From: Rhodoferax potami
GTDB taxonomy: Bacteria > Pseudomonadota > Gammaproteobacteria > Burkholderiales > Burkholderiaceae_C
DNA: 64,000 bases
Direction of reading: 5' to 3'
Assembly (NCBI RefSeq): GCF_032193765.1
Contig: NZ_JAVBIJ010000001.1
Span: 496,001 to 560,000, forward strand
Under the pieces are notes generated by a model. That model ran no database searches. It had not been told where the DNA came from and saw nothing but the letters and a program-made list of their open reading frames with translations. The position numbers and the translations under genes are program-made. Shown one piece after another: positions 9,027 through 18,007 of this stretch (its first letter is position 1; each line of letters starts with the position of its first letter).

Positions 9027-9533
9027 TCAGGCGGTGGCGGTGTCCGAGCAGGTAGCGCCGCCACAGCCATGAATCTCCGTTTGCGGCAAACGGTCCGGTT
9101 GGGCGAGCGCCCCGGTCGCCGGGTCGTAACCTGCCGAACGCAAGTGCAATGCCAGGGATGCATCCATGCTCTGCGCATGTTGCGGAAACCAGATGCCCAG
9201 CTCATCGGCCATCTGCCGCACCACCGCGAGGTCGCCGCCGTGTCCTCGGGCTTCGCCTTCGCGCATCACCTGCAGCACCACTTTGTGCTGGGTGGCGTGG
9301 CAGTTGCTGGCGGCAAAGCCGGTGGCGCGCATCCACTCGTCTTCGCGGTTGAAGTGCTCTTGGGTGTGGGCAATCAGCGCCGACCACAAGGGCAACAGCA
9401 TGTCATCGTCAGCCAGCACCACGCGCTCCAGCAGGTCTGCAAACTCCTGGTGTACTTCGTCCATCACGGGCATGTCGAGTACCAGGGCATCGGTCCAGGC
9501 GAGGGTGGCAGGGGCGGTAAGGGTTTCGGTCAT
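9027..9533 (-). CDS. Bacteriohemerythrin
   Basis: 168-residue single-domain hemerythrin, an oxygen-binding di-iron protein. All expected iron ligands are visible at family spacing: His28, His60, Glu64, His79, His83, His119 and Asp124. ATG 9533 has AAGGAG 8 nt upstream. The C-terminus carries an unusual small Cys-containing extension (CGGATC). It starts a minus-strand group with the YitT-like and DUF1003 genes. In the family these proteins store or deliver O2, or sense it when fused to signalling domains; none is fused here. Confidence 0.9.
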   Translation of the reverse strand: MTETLTAPATLAWTDALVLDMPVMDEVHQEFADLLERVVLADDDMLLPLWSALIAHTQEHFNREDEWMRATGFAASNCHATQHKVVLQVMREGEARGHGGDLAVVRQMADELGIWFPQHAQSMDASLALHLRSAGYDPATGALAQPDRLPQTEIHGCGGATCSDTATA

Positions 9534-9634
9534 CGGGCTTCTCCTTGATCGGGCCCAGCATAGGGGCCGCAGGCCTTGGACGTATTGACCCACATCAGGC
9601 GGCGGCATCACAGGGCGGTTGATAATCTTGCGCT

Positions 9635-10375
9635 ATGACCATTTCCTTCCAGCCTCCCCTGATTGCCCGCCCCGCCGACCTGGGCGCCACCCTGTTTCGC
9701 CAGGGCTACGCAGTAGTGGGTGCGTCGCAAGTCGCAGGCTTGTCCGGCGTGCCGCTGGACGCCATGCTGGGTTGGTGCGACGGCTGGAATGACCTGCCGC
9801 CCGACAACTACCTCAAGGACGGTGGCCGCTACCGCCGCCGCCGCCATTCCTGCTTTGTGCTTGATAGCCATGGCGTGACCCAGGCACCTCACCGTCCGCA
9901 CTGGCAGCCCCTGTCTTACAACGCGCTGCACGGCGGTATGCAGCGCCACTTTGAGCCCATGGACAGCAGCGTCACAGCGCAAGCGCCTTGGCAGCAGCTA
10001 TTGGCTTGGCTGGGCCGGGTGGCAGATGATTTGAAGGGCCCGCACACCTGGTTTGCCGAGGCGCATCAGTTCCGCATCGACACCACCGATGGCATTGGCC
10101 GCCCTACGCCCGAGGGCGCGCACCGCGATGGGGTGGACCTGGTGGCGGTGTTCATGGTGGCCCGTGATCGTGTGAAGGGGGGCGAGACCCGCGTGTTTGA
10201 GGCCGATGGCCCCAACGGCCAGCGCTTTACGCTGAGTGAGCCCTGGTCACTGCTGCTCTTGGATGATGAGCGTGTCATCCACGAGTCCACACCGATCCAG
10301 CCTTTGGCCGAGGGCGGCTACCGCGACACCTTGGTGGTGACCCTGCGCGCCGGTGGGTTCCAGGGCGAGGCGTAA
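9635..10375 (+). CDS. 2-oxoglutarate/Fe(II)-dependent dioxygenase (BsmA/PF10014 type)
   Basis: 246-residue putative non-haem iron oxygenase. The facial triad is readable as His163-x-Asp165 (EGAHRDGVD) and His216 (VIHESTPI); Arg at YRDTLVVTLR probably binds 2-oxoglutarate. The overall pattern fits the 2OG-Fe dioxygenase family that includes free-amino-acid hydroxylases such as L-isoleucine dioxygenase. It reads divergently from the hemerythrin gene and converges on the nitronate monooxygenase gene. Substrate not determinable; the family call is by motif and length. Confidence 0.78.
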   Translation: MTISFQPPLIARPADLGATLFRQGYAVVGASQVAGLSGVPLDAMLGWCDGWNDLPPDNYLKDGGRYRRRRHSCFVLDSHGVTQAPHRPHWQPLSYNALHGGMQRHFEPMDSSVTAQAPWQQLLAWLGRVADDLKGPHTWFAEAHQFRIDTTDGIGRPTPEGAHRDGVDLVAVFMVARDRVKGGETRVFEADGPNGQRFTLSEPWSLLLLDDERVIHESTPIQPLAEGGYRDTLVVTLRAGGFQGEA

Positions 10376-10390
10376 AGGGTTTTGGTCCTA

Positions 10391-10433
10391 TAGCGCTCGC
10401 CGAAAATGCGCGAGTAGCTCCTGAATTGATAGC
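10391..10433 (+). repeat. 43-nt dispersed repeat, copy 2
   Basis: Second full-length copy of the 43-nt element (TAGC...TGCGCGAGTAGCT...ATAGC). It occupies most of the 69-nt spacer between the convergent 2OG dioxygenase and nitronate monooxygenase genes. Confidence 0.8.
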
Positions 10434-10444
10434 GTAATCGCTGC

Positions 10445-11671
10445 TTATGCCGCTGCGCCTGCCATGCCGGGCGTCAGCAAGCGCTGCATGAGCTCGCGCA
10501 CCGTTTTGATCTGGTCGCCAAAAGGCAGGCGGCCGGCACCCCGGAAGAACAGGCCTTTTTTCACATCGCCGCGCAGCGCAGCCGCCAACTGGTTGTCGAT
10601 GCAAAACTGGCCCCAGCCCGGCAAACCATCGCGCAGGCCACATTGGCCCAGGCAGTCAAAGCTTTTGGTGCAGCGGCTCTTGGCGTGGGCCACAGCCTGC
10701 AGCTTGGGCTCGATCTTCATATAGGCGCGCAACCAGGGCGTGCCCACCGCGCGGGCGGGCAGGCCTGCCACGCTGGTGAATTCGACCATGTCTTCCTCGC
10801 GTGCTTCGGCCAGCACCCGCTTGAATTCGGCGTGGGCGTCACTCTCTTCGGTCACTGCAAACGCGCTGCCGAGTTGCACCGCGTCGGCGCCCAAGGCCTG
10901 CAAGCGTGCAATGTCTTCATGGCTGCGGATGCCGCCGGCGGCAATCAACGGGATATGTTGCTCGTAGCCCGCGTCTTTGAAAAACTGGCGCACTTGGGGA
11001 ATCACGTTCTCAAAGTCAAACCGGGTGTCCTGCAAGTCGGCGATCTTGGCAGCGCCCAAGTGGCCACCGGCCAGGCGCGGGTGCTCGATCACGATGGCAT
11101 CCGGCAAGCGCTTTTTGCGCTCCCATTTTTTGACGAGCAGTTGCACACCCCGCGCGTCGGAGAGGATGGGAATCAGCGCTGCCTTGGGGTGGTCTTTGGC
11201 TAGGTCCGGCAAATCCAGCGGCAAGCCGGCACCCACCACCACGGCGTCAATGCCGGCTTCCAGGGCGCGGGTCACGTTGGCGGCGTATTCGCTCACCGCC
11301 CGCATCACGTTGATGGCGAGCAGGCCTTTGCCGCCAGTGCGCTCGCGGGCGGCTTTGATCTCGCGATCAATGGCCTCCAAGTTGGCGGCGTTGATGCCGG
11401 CTTTGGCTTCTTCACCGGGCGCCAGCTCGCGGGTCCGGTCCATCAGGTCCGGGTGGTGGCGGCGCAAATCCACGCTGGAGAGCGTTCCCACCCCGCCTGC
11501 GGCTGCGACGCTGCCAGCCAAGCGGTTGCCGGAGATCCCGATGCCCATGCCACCCTGCACCACGGGCAACAGCGTCCGCCCCGCAATCTGCAAAGCCTTG
11601 AGGCCGCTTTGGTGCAGCAGGTGGAGGGCTTCTGGGGGCATATCAGGGCTTTGCTGCTTGGTGTTGCTCAT
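10445..11671 (-). CDS. Nitronate monooxygenase / 2-nitropropane dioxygenase family flavoprotein
   Basis: 408-residue FMN-dependent TIM-barrel protein. N-terminal PVVQGGMGIGISGNRLAGSVAAAGGVGTLS is the flavin-binding start of the NPD family; IEHPRLAGGHLGA and IAAGGIRSHEDIARLQALGADAVQLGSAF are the phosphate-binding loops. A C-terminal Cys cluster (CTKSFDCLGQCGLRDG, then FC) defines the longer subclass, whose members are often annotated as nitronate monooxygenases but include enzymes of unknown substrate. The gene stands alone between a convergent dioxygenase gene and the divergent diguanylate cyclase gene. Confidence 0.85.
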   Translation of the reverse strand: MSNTKQQSPDMPPEALHLLHQSGLKALQIAGRTLLPVVQGGMGIGISGNRLAGSVAAAGGVGTLSSVDLRRHHPDLMDRTRELAPGEEAKAGINAANLEAIDREIKAARERTGGKGLLAINVMRAVSEYAANVTRALEAGIDAVVVGAGLPLDLPDLAKDHPKAALIPILSDARGVQLLVKKWERKKRLPDAIVIEHPRLAGGHLGAAKIADLQDTRFDFENVIPQVRQFFKDAGYEQHIPLIAAGGIRSHEDIARLQALGADAVQLGSAFAVTEESDAHAEFKRVLAEAREEDMVEFTSVAGLPARAVGTPWLRAYMKIEPKLQAVAHAKSRCTKSFDCLGQCGLRDGLPGWGQFCIDNQLAAALRGDVKKGLFFRGAGRLPFGDQIKTVRELMQRLLTPGMAGAAA

Positions 11672-11807
11672 GGGCTGGTCTAAGATGGTGGTGGTTCTGC
11701 AAGCGCGCAGCTTAGGTTCTGGGCGTTGGTGCAGGTTTGCGCTGGGTCAAACTGCAGTGCGATCGGGTGTTGGAACCGGACAACTACAAGAATTGGGTTG
11801 AAACCTC

Positions 11808-12848
11808 ATGAATGCTTTGGTGCAAGGTCTCGCTGCGTTGGGCGGTTTGCGGGATCGCGATACGTTAGACACGGAGCTGGTGCGCTTGGTCGTGCGGCAT
11901 GCCGGATTGGGTGTGACGCGCGCAGACTTGATTCGCGTGTTGGGCGATGGCGATGAGCAACGTTGCCTGGCGCTGGCCACCATGCGACATGACCAAGATC
12001 AACCGACCCATGATGTGTTGTGGTCGGACTGGACCCAATTGCCTCATTTGATGGACTTCCCCCTGCGTGTGCGCGCCTTCGAGAAAGGTCGTGCGGTGCA
12101 AGAAGAGCAGCCCGCACCCGTGGCCGTACTGCCGATGGGGACCCTGGATGGCTTGCGTATTTTGCTCGAGGTCACCTCCGCCAAACCCCTGTCCCCCAGA
12201 CGCGTGGATTTGCTGCAAAGCGTACTGCTGGCCTATCAGAATTTGTTGGGCTTGCTGGATTACGGCGAGCGCGATTCACTCACCGAGTTGTTGAACCGCA
12301 AGACCTTTGATGGCGCTTTTTTCAAAGCCACGGCCGATAACAGCAGCACCCCGCCTGAGGGCGTGGATGAGCGGCGCGAGTCGGGCCGGATTGCCGGCGG
12401 CGTTTGGCTGGCGGTGCTTGATATTGATCATTTCAAGCGGGTCAACGATACCTATGGCCACTTGATCGGGGATGAAGTGCTGTTGCTGCTCGCCCGCCTG
12501 ATGCGCAACAACTTCCGGTTTTACGACCAGCTCTACCGATTCGGTGGCGAGGAGTTTGTGGTGCTAATGCGCTGCGACGATGCCAGCCACGCTGAAATCG
12601 CCTTGGAGCGCCTGCGATTGCGGGTGAGCGATTTCGCGTTCCCGCAGGTGGGCTCGATCACGGTGAGCATCGGGGTCTCGCAGTTACTGCCCAATGACAC
12701 GCCCAGCAGCGCGTTCGGCCGGGCCGACAAGGCGGTGTACTACGCCAAAGAGCATGGCCGTAACCGCTTGTGCAACTACCAGCTTCTCGTGGCCGAGGGC
12801 CAGCTCACCGAGCAAGCCGCCGACGAGATGGATGTGGACCTGTTCTAA
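11808..12848 (+). CDS. Diguanylate cyclase with intact GGEEF and I-site
   Basis: 346-residue soluble GGDEF protein making c-di-GMP from two GTP. The N-terminal half (about 1-150) resembles a GAF-like sensory fold with no recognisable ligand motif. The catalytic domain begins around DSLTELLNRKTFD (about 156) and has VLDIDHFKRVNDTYGH, the active site GGEEF and, five residues before it, RFYD, matching the RxxD product-inhibition site. An insertion of about 20 residues between the first strands is slightly unusual. No signal peptide or membrane segment. It should be enzymatically active. Confidence 0.88.
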   Translation: MNALVQGLAALGGLRDRDTLDTELVRLVVRHAGLGVTRADLIRVLGDGDEQRCLALATMRHDQDQPTHDVLWSDWTQLPHLMDFPLRVRAFEKGRAVQEEQPAPVAVLPMGTLDGLRILLEVTSAKPLSPRRVDLLQSVLLAYQNLLGLLDYGERDSLTELLNRKTFDGAFFKATADNSSTPPEGVDERRESGRIAGGVWLAVLDIDHFKRVNDTYGHLIGDEVLLLLARLMRNNFRFYDQLYRFGGEEFVVLMRCDDASHAEIALERLRLRVSDFAFPQVGSITVSIGVSQLLPNDTPSSAFGRADKAVYYAKEHGRNRLCNYQLLVAEGQLTEQAADEMDVDLF

Positions 12849-12872
12849 GCGGTCCACACTCCGGGTGCCGGC

Positions 12873-14060
12873 TTAGCGGTCGCGCTCAAAAATGGCGGCA
12901 ATACCTTGGCCGCCACCAATGCACATGGTCACCAGCGCATAGCGGCCATTGATGCGCTCCAGCTCATACAAAGCCTTCACGGTAATCAAGGCGCCAGTTG
13001 CCCCAATAGGGTGGCCCAGCGAGATGCCCGAGCCATTGGGGTTGACCTTGGCAGGGTCCAGGCCCAAATCTTTGGTGACGGCGCAGGCCTGGGCCGCAAA
13101 GGCTTCGTTGGCTTCGATCACATCGAGGTCATTCACGGTCAAGCCGGCTTTTTGCAATGCCAGCTTGGTGGCGGGCACCGGGCCGATGCCCATGTATTGG
13201 GGGTCGACGCCGGCGTGGGCGTAGGCCACGAGGCGAGCCAGTGGCTTGAGGCCGCGGGCCTGGGCCACGCTTTTTTCCATCAACACCACGGCAGCGGCGG
13301 CGTCATTGATGCCCGAGGCGTTGCCTGCGGTCACAGTGCCGTTTTCCTTGATGAAAACGGGTTTCAGCTTGGTCATGTCTTCGAGCTTGCAGTCGGGGCG
13401 GAAGTGCTCGTCGGTGGCGTAGGCTACTTCGCCTTTTTTGCTCTTGAGCATGACGGGGGTGATCTGGCTGGTGAAGTAGCCGGCAGCGGTGGCCTTTTGG
13501 GCGCGCTGGTGGCTCTCCACCGCCAAAGTGTCCTGCGTTTCGCGGCTGATCCCCCACTTGGCGGCAATGTTCTCCGCGGTTACACCCATGTGGATGGTGT
13601 GGAACGGGTCATGCAGGGCGCCGATCATCATGTCGACCATCTTGGTGTCACCCATGCGGGCGCCCCAGCGCATGTTGAGGCTGGCAAACGGTGCGCGGCT
13701 CATGTTTTCAGCGCCACCGCCGATGGCCACATCGGCATCGCCCAACAAAATGCTTTGGCTGGCGTTGACGATGGCTTGCAAGCCCGAGCCGCACAGGCGG
13801 TTCACGTTGTAGGCCGGTGTCTCTTGTGCGCAGCCACCGTTGATGGCGGCGACGCGGCTGAGGTACATGTCCTTGGGTTCGGTGTTCACCACATGGCCGA
13901 ACACCACATGGCCCACGTCCTTGCCTTCGACGTTGGCGCGGGCGAGCGACTCGCGCACCACCTGGGCGGCCAGGTCGGTAGGTGGAATGTCTTTGAGGCT
14001 GCCACCAAAGGTACCAATGGCGGTGCGCACAGCGCTGACGACGACGACTTCACGGGACAT
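12873..14060 (-). CDS. bktB: Beta-ketothiolase BktB-type acetyl-CoA acyltransferase
   Basis: 395-residue biosynthetic thiolase catalysing reversible Claisen condensation of acyl-CoAs to beta-ketoacyl-CoAs. Catalytic residues are Cys90 (NRLCGSGLQ), His350 (GHPIGATGA) and Cys380 (TMCIGGGQG), the same positions as in Cupriavidus BktB, and the reading is near identical to that enzyme along its length (for example RWGARMGD and HDPFHTIHMGVTAEN). This points to a role in polyhydroxyalkanoate precursors or short-chain fatty-acid metabolism. ATG 14060 has GAGGAG upstream; the 12 codons before it are discarded. Divergent from ppk2. Confidence 0.9.
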   Translation of the reverse strand: MSREVVVVSAVRTAIGTFGGSLKDIPPTDLAAQVVRESLARANVEGKDVGHVVFGHVVNTEPKDMYLSRVAAINGGCAQETPAYNVNRLCGSGLQAIVNASQSILLGDADVAIGGGAENMSRAPFASLNMRWGARMGDTKMVDMMIGALHDPFHTIHMGVTAENIAAKWGISRETQDTLAVESHQRAQKATAAGYFTSQITPVMLKSKKGEVAYATDEHFRPDCKLEDMTKLKPVFIKENGTVTAGNASGINDAAAAVVLMEKSVAQARGLKPLARLVAYAHAGVDPQYMGIGPVPATKLALQKAGLTVNDLDVIEANEAFAAQACAVTKDLGLDPAKVNPNGSGISLGHPIGATGALITVKALYELERINGRYALVTMCIGGGQGIAAIFERDR

Positions 14061-14139
14061 ACAAGGCTCCTCTATCAATAAGGGTGGGTGCAGCACGCAG
14101 TGTGCGCGGCTTGCAATACAGCCATCTTACGACCGGAGG

Positions 14140-14184
14140 TGGTCATGGTTTTGTCATGAAATTGACATTAGAGGGACCTACCCT
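14140..14184 (+). promoter_or_regulatory. Candidate Pho box and promoter of ppk2
   Basis: Three heptamers, TGGTCAT (14140), TTGTCAT (14151) and TTGACAT (14162), stand at exact 11-bp steps with 4-nt spacers, the geometry of PhoB-binding direct repeats (consensus CTGTCAT). Ten nt after the last repeat is TACCCT (14179-14184), suited as a -10 element at the normal distance from a Pho box. It lies 36 nt before the ppk2 start, so phosphate-starvation control of ppk2 is a specific prediction. Confidence 0.6.
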
Positions 14185-14220
14185 CAGAGTGTCAAAAATC
14201 TGCCCGTTCAGGAGTTGCCC

Positions 14221-15138
14221 GTGAGTTCCAGTGAAGAAGAAATGATCCGTCGCATCCGCAGCGACATGTTGGACAGCTATGACGAAGAGCTGGAAATGGA
14301 GCTCGACGACCACAACCAGGACGAGCTGGCCGATGGCTTAAGCCCCGAGCTGAGCGCGGAGCAAAAGAACGACCGCCGCACCTATTTCCGTGAGCTGTTC
14401 CGCATGCAAGGCGAGCTGGTCAAGCTGCAGGACTGGGTGGTCGCCACCGGCCACAAGGTGGTGGTGATTTTTGAAGGCCGCGATGCGGCCGGCAAGGGCG
14501 GCGCCATCAAGCGCATTACCCAGCGCCTCAACCCCCGTGTGTGCCGGGTCGCCGCATTGCCCGCCCCCAACGACCGCGAACGCACCCAGTGGTACTTCCA
14601 GCGCTATGTGAGCCACTTGCCGGCTGCCGGCGAAATCGTGTTGTTTGACCGCAGCTGGTACAACCGCGCGGGTGTCGAGCGCGTCATGGGTTTTTGTAAT
14701 GACGAGCAGCTCGAAGAGTTCTTCCGCACCGTGCCCGAGTTTGAAAAGATGCTGGTGCGCTCAGGCATCCAGGTCATCAAATACTGGTTCTCCATTTCGG
14801 ATGAAGAGCAGCACACCCGCTTTTTGGGCCGCATTCACGACCCGCTCAAGCAGTGGAAGTTGAGCCCCATGGACCTGCAATCCCGCGTGCGCTGGGAGGC
14901 CTACACCCATGCCAAAGAAGCCATGCTGGAGCGCACCCACATTCCTGAGGCGCCCTGGTGGGTGGTGCAGGCCGTCGATAAAAAGAAGGCCCGCTTGAAC
15001 TGCATTCACCATCTGCTGAGCCAGATGCCCTACGAAGAAATCCCTCACCCTCCGGTGGAGCTGCCAGAGCGGATCCGCCACCAGGATTACGAGCGCCACC
15101 CGGTACCCGCCGAGATGTACGTGCCGGCGATTTACTAA
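14221..15138 (+). CDS. ppk2: Polyphosphate kinase 2
   Basis: 305-residue PPK2-family kinase that transfers phosphate between polyphosphate and nucleoside di/monophosphates. Walker A is GRDAAGKGG (86-94) and the Walker B/lid motif is DRSWYNR (from Asp143). An acidic N-terminal extension of about 45 residues precedes the P-loop domain, as in one-domain class I enzymes. GTG 14221 is chosen because AGGAG sits 6 nt upstream and the frame before it is non-coding (it overlaps the bktB promoter). The stop codon overlaps the convergent SDR stop by 4 nt. A Pho-box-like element upstream links it to phosphate supply. Confidence 0.88.
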   Translation: MSSSEEEMIRRIRSDMLDSYDEELEMELDDHNQDELADGLSPELSAEQKNDRRTYFRELFRMQGELVKLQDWVVATGHKVVVIFEGRDAAGKGGAIKRITQRLNPRVCRVAALPAPNDRERTQWYFQRYVSHLPAAGEIVLFDRSWYNRAGVERVMGFCNDEQLEEFFRTVPEFEKMLVRSGIQVIKYWFSISDEEQHTRFLGRIHDPLKQWKLSPMDLQSRVRWEAYTHAKEAMLERTHIPEAPWWVVQAVDKKKARLNCIHHLLSQMPYEEIPHPPVELPERIRHQDYERHPVPAEMYVPAIY

Positions 15139-15899
15139 CCTCGCACATCCGCCACCGGTTGTTCGCCGAAATCCGGGCGGGCCAGGTAGGCCAGCACGCG
15201 GCCTGCGGCCTCTTCGGGGCTGGTGAGCTGGCCATTGGTTTTCAGGCCTTCAAAGCTGCCCCGGTCGGGAAAGTTCGCCGCATCCGCGCCGCGCAGCTGG
15301 ACTTGCATGTCGGTGTCTATCACCCCCGGCGCGAGCGAGCAGACTTTTGCGCCGTTGGTCATCAAGGCTTCGTCCATGGCTAGGCAGCGGGTGAAATGGT
15401 CCATGCCGGCTTTGGCCGCGCAGTAGCCGGCTTGCGAGGCCATGGCCCGGCGGCCGAGGCCGGACGAAACATTCAGGACCTTGCGAGCCCCCTCCCAGTT
15501 TCGGGTGGCCCCGAGGAATGCCGCGCACAGCTGCATCGGCGCTTCCAGACCCACCCGCAACGCATGGGCCAGGTCTGCAGGGCTGCTGTCCCGCAGCGGC
15601 ACCAGCGCGGGGATGACACCTGCGTTGTTGATCAGAGTGGCGCTGGCAAATAGCACCGGGTCTTGGCTGCCCAGCCAGTCTTGCAGCTGCCGCGCAGCCA
15701 CTGCGCCATCCGCCAGATCTACCGGCCATTGGGTCAGTGCCGCACCGGCTTGCACGGCTGCGGCCTGCAAGGTGGGCTGGGTGTTACGCGACAGGCACAG
15801 CAAATTGTGACCCGGCTGCAGCAGCAGCTGCGCCATGGCCAAACCCATGCCACGGGAGGCGCCGGTCAGGATGTAGAGGTGTTGCACTGGGGTCGACAT
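15135..15899 (-). CDS. Short-chain dehydrogenase/reductase
   Basis: 254-residue classical SDR. The cofactor loop is TGASRGMGLAM (about 13-23), the catalytic set is Ser in LNVSSGLG, Tyr-x3-Lys in GYCAAKAG, and NNAG is present. The C-terminal PGVIDTDMQVQLR resembles sepiapterin-reductase/YueD-like SDRs (SPEEAAGRVLAYL). NADP(H) preference is suggested by SRN after the second strand. Substrate unknown. It converges on ppk2, sharing a 4-nt overlap of stop codons (CTAA), and its start is followed upstream by a 43-nt repeat. Confidence 0.85.
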   Translation of the reverse strand: MSTPVQHLYILTGASRGMGLAMAQLLLQPGHNLLCLSRNTQPTLQAAAVQAGAALTQWPVDLADGAVAARQLQDWLGSQDPVLFASATLINNAGVIPALVPLRDSSPADLAHALRVGLEAPMQLCAAFLGATRNWEGARKVLNVSSGLGRRAMASQAGYCAAKAGMDHFTRCLAMDEALMTNGAKVCSLAPGVIDTDMQVQLRGADAANFPDRGSFEGLKTNGQLTSPEEAAGRVLAYLARPDFGEQPVADVRG

Positions 15900-15912
15900 C
15901 AGTTTTGGATTT

Positions 15913-15955
15913 GCTATCTAATTGGTAGCGCTTGGTCCAATAAATAAAGGGACTA
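15913..15955 (-). repeat. 43-nt dispersed repeat, copy 3 (inverted)
   Basis: Minus-strand copy of the 43-nt element and the most divergent full-length one (starts TAGT). It is located between the SDR start and the GntR stop, and is the only copy found on the minus strand. Confidence 0.7.
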
Positions 15956-15989
15956 GAGCACTATTTAACGATTGAAATATTTCAGCAGC

Positions 15990-16709
15990 TTATTGGCTCA
16001 GACGTGAGGAGTAGCGGCACACCGAAGGGTCAAACCAAGTTTGTGAAAACTCCGCAATGGTATTGGCAGCCGTCCAAGAAGTACGTTCGATAAAGCCAGC
16101 GTACTCGTCAGCTAGGCGGCCGTAAGGAGGGAGGGACCATGTTGGCGACGGTGCGGCACTCACGTGGTCTTCAACACGGGATATCCATGTGCCAAAGCGT
16201 TCTTGGTAGAACAGATACATTGAGTCCCCTAAATCTGCCGCGGTAAGCACCGGGCAGTCGCTTGCATCGAACCAAATTTCTTCAAGAGCTGCAGGCACCT
16301 GACTCAAAAATCGCAAACGACGCACGCGCCACACTTTGCTTGTCGGGTTGCTCCCGAATACGGGGACGTAGGTTGGGCGGGCTAATTTGCAGACATCCAG
16401 AATGTGTGCCGTCGGCAGGCCTGGGCCCGTGTGCAATTCCAGCCGGAAGAGTTCATAAATTTGTTGGGTGCCCGCCACCTGCTTGACATAGGTGCCTGAG
16501 CCTTGTTTGCGTTCCAGCACGCCTTGATCTGACAGTAGCGCCAACGATTTGCGCAGGGTGCCGACAGCCACATTCAAGGTCTCTGACAGCTCTGCCTCGG
16601 TGGGTAAGCGTTCGCCCTCGCGCCAATAGCCCGCTTTGATCTGGCGGGCCAAAAGCTCAGCGATTTGCAGATAGATAGGTAGCGGCTTGGCAGGTATGGA
16701 TTCGGGCAT
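15990..16709 (-). CDS. GntR/HutC-family transcriptional regulator
   Basis: 239-residue regulator with an N-terminal winged helix-turn-helix (about 10-75; LPTEAELSETLNVAVGTLRK is the recognition region, QGSGTYV the wing) and a C-terminal UTRA ligand-binding domain (RVRRLRF ... EEIWFDA), characteristic of the HutC subfamily that senses sugars and other small molecules. It is divergent from the monooxygenase gene with a 100-nt shared spacer, so it most likely controls the sulfonate/sugar cluster at 16.8-25.8 kb. Effector unknown; sulfoquinovose or a downstream sugar is my inference. Confidence 0.85.
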   Translation of the reverse strand: MPESIPAKPLPIYLQIAELLARQIKAGYWREGERLPTEAELSETLNVAVGTLRKSLALLSDQGVLERKQGSGTYVKQVAGTQQIYELFRLELHTGPGLPTAHILDVCKLARPTYVPVFGSNPTSKVWRVRRLRFLSQVPAALEEIWFDASDCPVLTAADLGDSMYLFYQERFGTWISRVEDHVSAAPSPTWSLPPYGRLADEYAGFIERTSWTAANTIAEFSQTWFDPSVCRYSSRLSQ

Positions 16710-16809
16710 GCCGCGCAGTATGACAAATGCGGCTTGCGTCGGTGGAAACCCTCATTGGTAATTTGTTCAAGTCATATACTATTCATTCATGTTTAAAGCG
16801 AGGTGATTC

Positions 16810-17964
16810 ATGAGCGTTGTTCCCGTCAAAGGCGCAGACATCGAGGGCGCAGAGGTAGCATGGTTTGCGCCACTGTGCTCGGACGACTTCCGGGTATTGG
16901 GCGTTCCAGACGGTCAGTTGCGAAGCAGCTGGAGCAACACCCGTGATATCGCGTTGCGAGCTGACCAACTGGGCTTTCGCAACATCTTGTGCCCGTCGTC
17001 ATACCAGGTAGGACAAGACACCCTGAGCTTTGTCGCAGCGATGGCGCCGCATATCAAGAACATGAATATGTTGGGAGCCATTCGTTGCGGCGAAATGCAG
17101 CCTGCCATGCTGGCACGCACGGTGGCAACACTTGATCACATGCTGGAAGGGCGCCTGACCCTGAATGTGATTTCCTCCGACTTTCCAGGCGAAACCGCTG
17201 ACAGTGCTTATCGCTACCGCCGTAGCTGGGAGGTCGTGGAGATTCTCAAGCAGGCGTGGACGCAGGACACCATCAATTACGAAGGCCAAATTTACAACAT
17301 CAAAGGGCTATCCACAGACCCGGTGCGTCCTTATCAAACAGGCGGCCCTTTGCTGTATTTCGGTGGCTATAGCCCTGATGCCTTGGCCCTGTGCGGTGCC
17401 CACTGTGACACTTATTTAATGTGGCCTGAACCCAAAGAGGTGTTGGCTCAACGCATGCGGGACGTGCATGCTCAAGCGGCCCAGCATGGGCGTTTGCTCG
17501 ACTACGGCCTACGCGTACACATGATCGTGCGCGACACCGAAGCTGAAGCCCGCGAATATGCGCGAGAGCTGGTGTCGCAGCTCGACGACGATAAGGGGCG
17601 CGAGATCCGCCAGCGCGCTCTGGATGCGAAAAGTCTGGGCGTCTCTTTGCAAAGTGCCAACCGCGAGATTGCCGACGAAGAAGGCTACATCGAACCTCAC
17701 CTCTGGACAGGGGTGGGCCGTGCCCGTAGTGGCTGTGGCGCGGCTCTGGTGGGCAGCGTAGACCAGGTGCTGAGCGAGATCCATGATTACATGAAGATGG
17801 GCATCCGCGCGTTCATTTTCTCGGGCTATCCCCATTTGCAAGAGTGCGAAATGTTCGGCACCAAAGTGCTGCCTCATTTACGCACTGTGTCGCTGGCACA
17901 GGAGTACGGTCGTGTGCCGGCGCAGACACCTGCGACGCCCTTGGGCAACGGCGTACGCCGTTGA
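16810..17964 (+). CDS. FMNH2-dependent sulfonate monooxygenase (candidate sulfoquinovose monooxygenase)
   Basis: 384-residue bacterial-luciferase-family oxygenase closely related to alkanesulfonate monooxygenase SsuD (about 380 aa), which uses reduced FMN and O2 to split a C-S bond, giving aldehyde plus sulfite. SsuD-type sulfonate-site residues are present: Trp205 (YLMWPEP), Arg235 and His237 (LRVHMIVRD), Arg304 (GVGRARSG) and His342 (GYPHLQE). The position pattern fits the Agrobacterium sulfoquinovose monooxygenase as I remember it. Neighbours (aldo/keto reductase, flavin reductase, TauE exporter, sugar ABC importer) favour sulfoquinovose over simple alkanesulfonates. TATACT upstream (16777-16782) may be the -10 element. 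Confidence 0.82.
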   Translation: MSVVPVKGADIEGAEVAWFAPLCSDDFRVLGVPDGQLRSSWSNTRDIALRADQLGFRNILCPSSYQVGQDTLSFVAAMAPHIKNMNMLGAIRCGEMQPAMLARTVATLDHMLEGRLTLNVISSDFPGETADSAYRYRRSWEVVEILKQAWTQDTINYEGQIYNIKGLSTDPVRPYQTGGPLLYFGGYSPDALALCGAHCDTYLMWPEPKEVLAQRMRDVHAQAAQHGRLLDYGLRVHMIVRDTEAEAREYARELVSQLDDDKGREIRQRALDAKSLGVSLQSANREIADEEGYIEPHLWTGVGRARSGCGAALVGSVDQVLSEIHDYMKMGIRAFIFSGYPHLQECEMFGTKVLPHLRTVSLAQEYGRVPAQTPATPLGNGVRR

Positions 17965-18007
17965 CCTGAATTTCCCAGCTTTTTTCAACGACTGATTTCT
18001 TGTTTCC

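Noticed and set aside
12906..14081. 391-residue plus-strand frame opposite bktB
   Set aside because: The minus strand encodes a complete thiolase with catalytic residues in the right places; the antisense frame is Gly/His/Val-rich low-information sequence.
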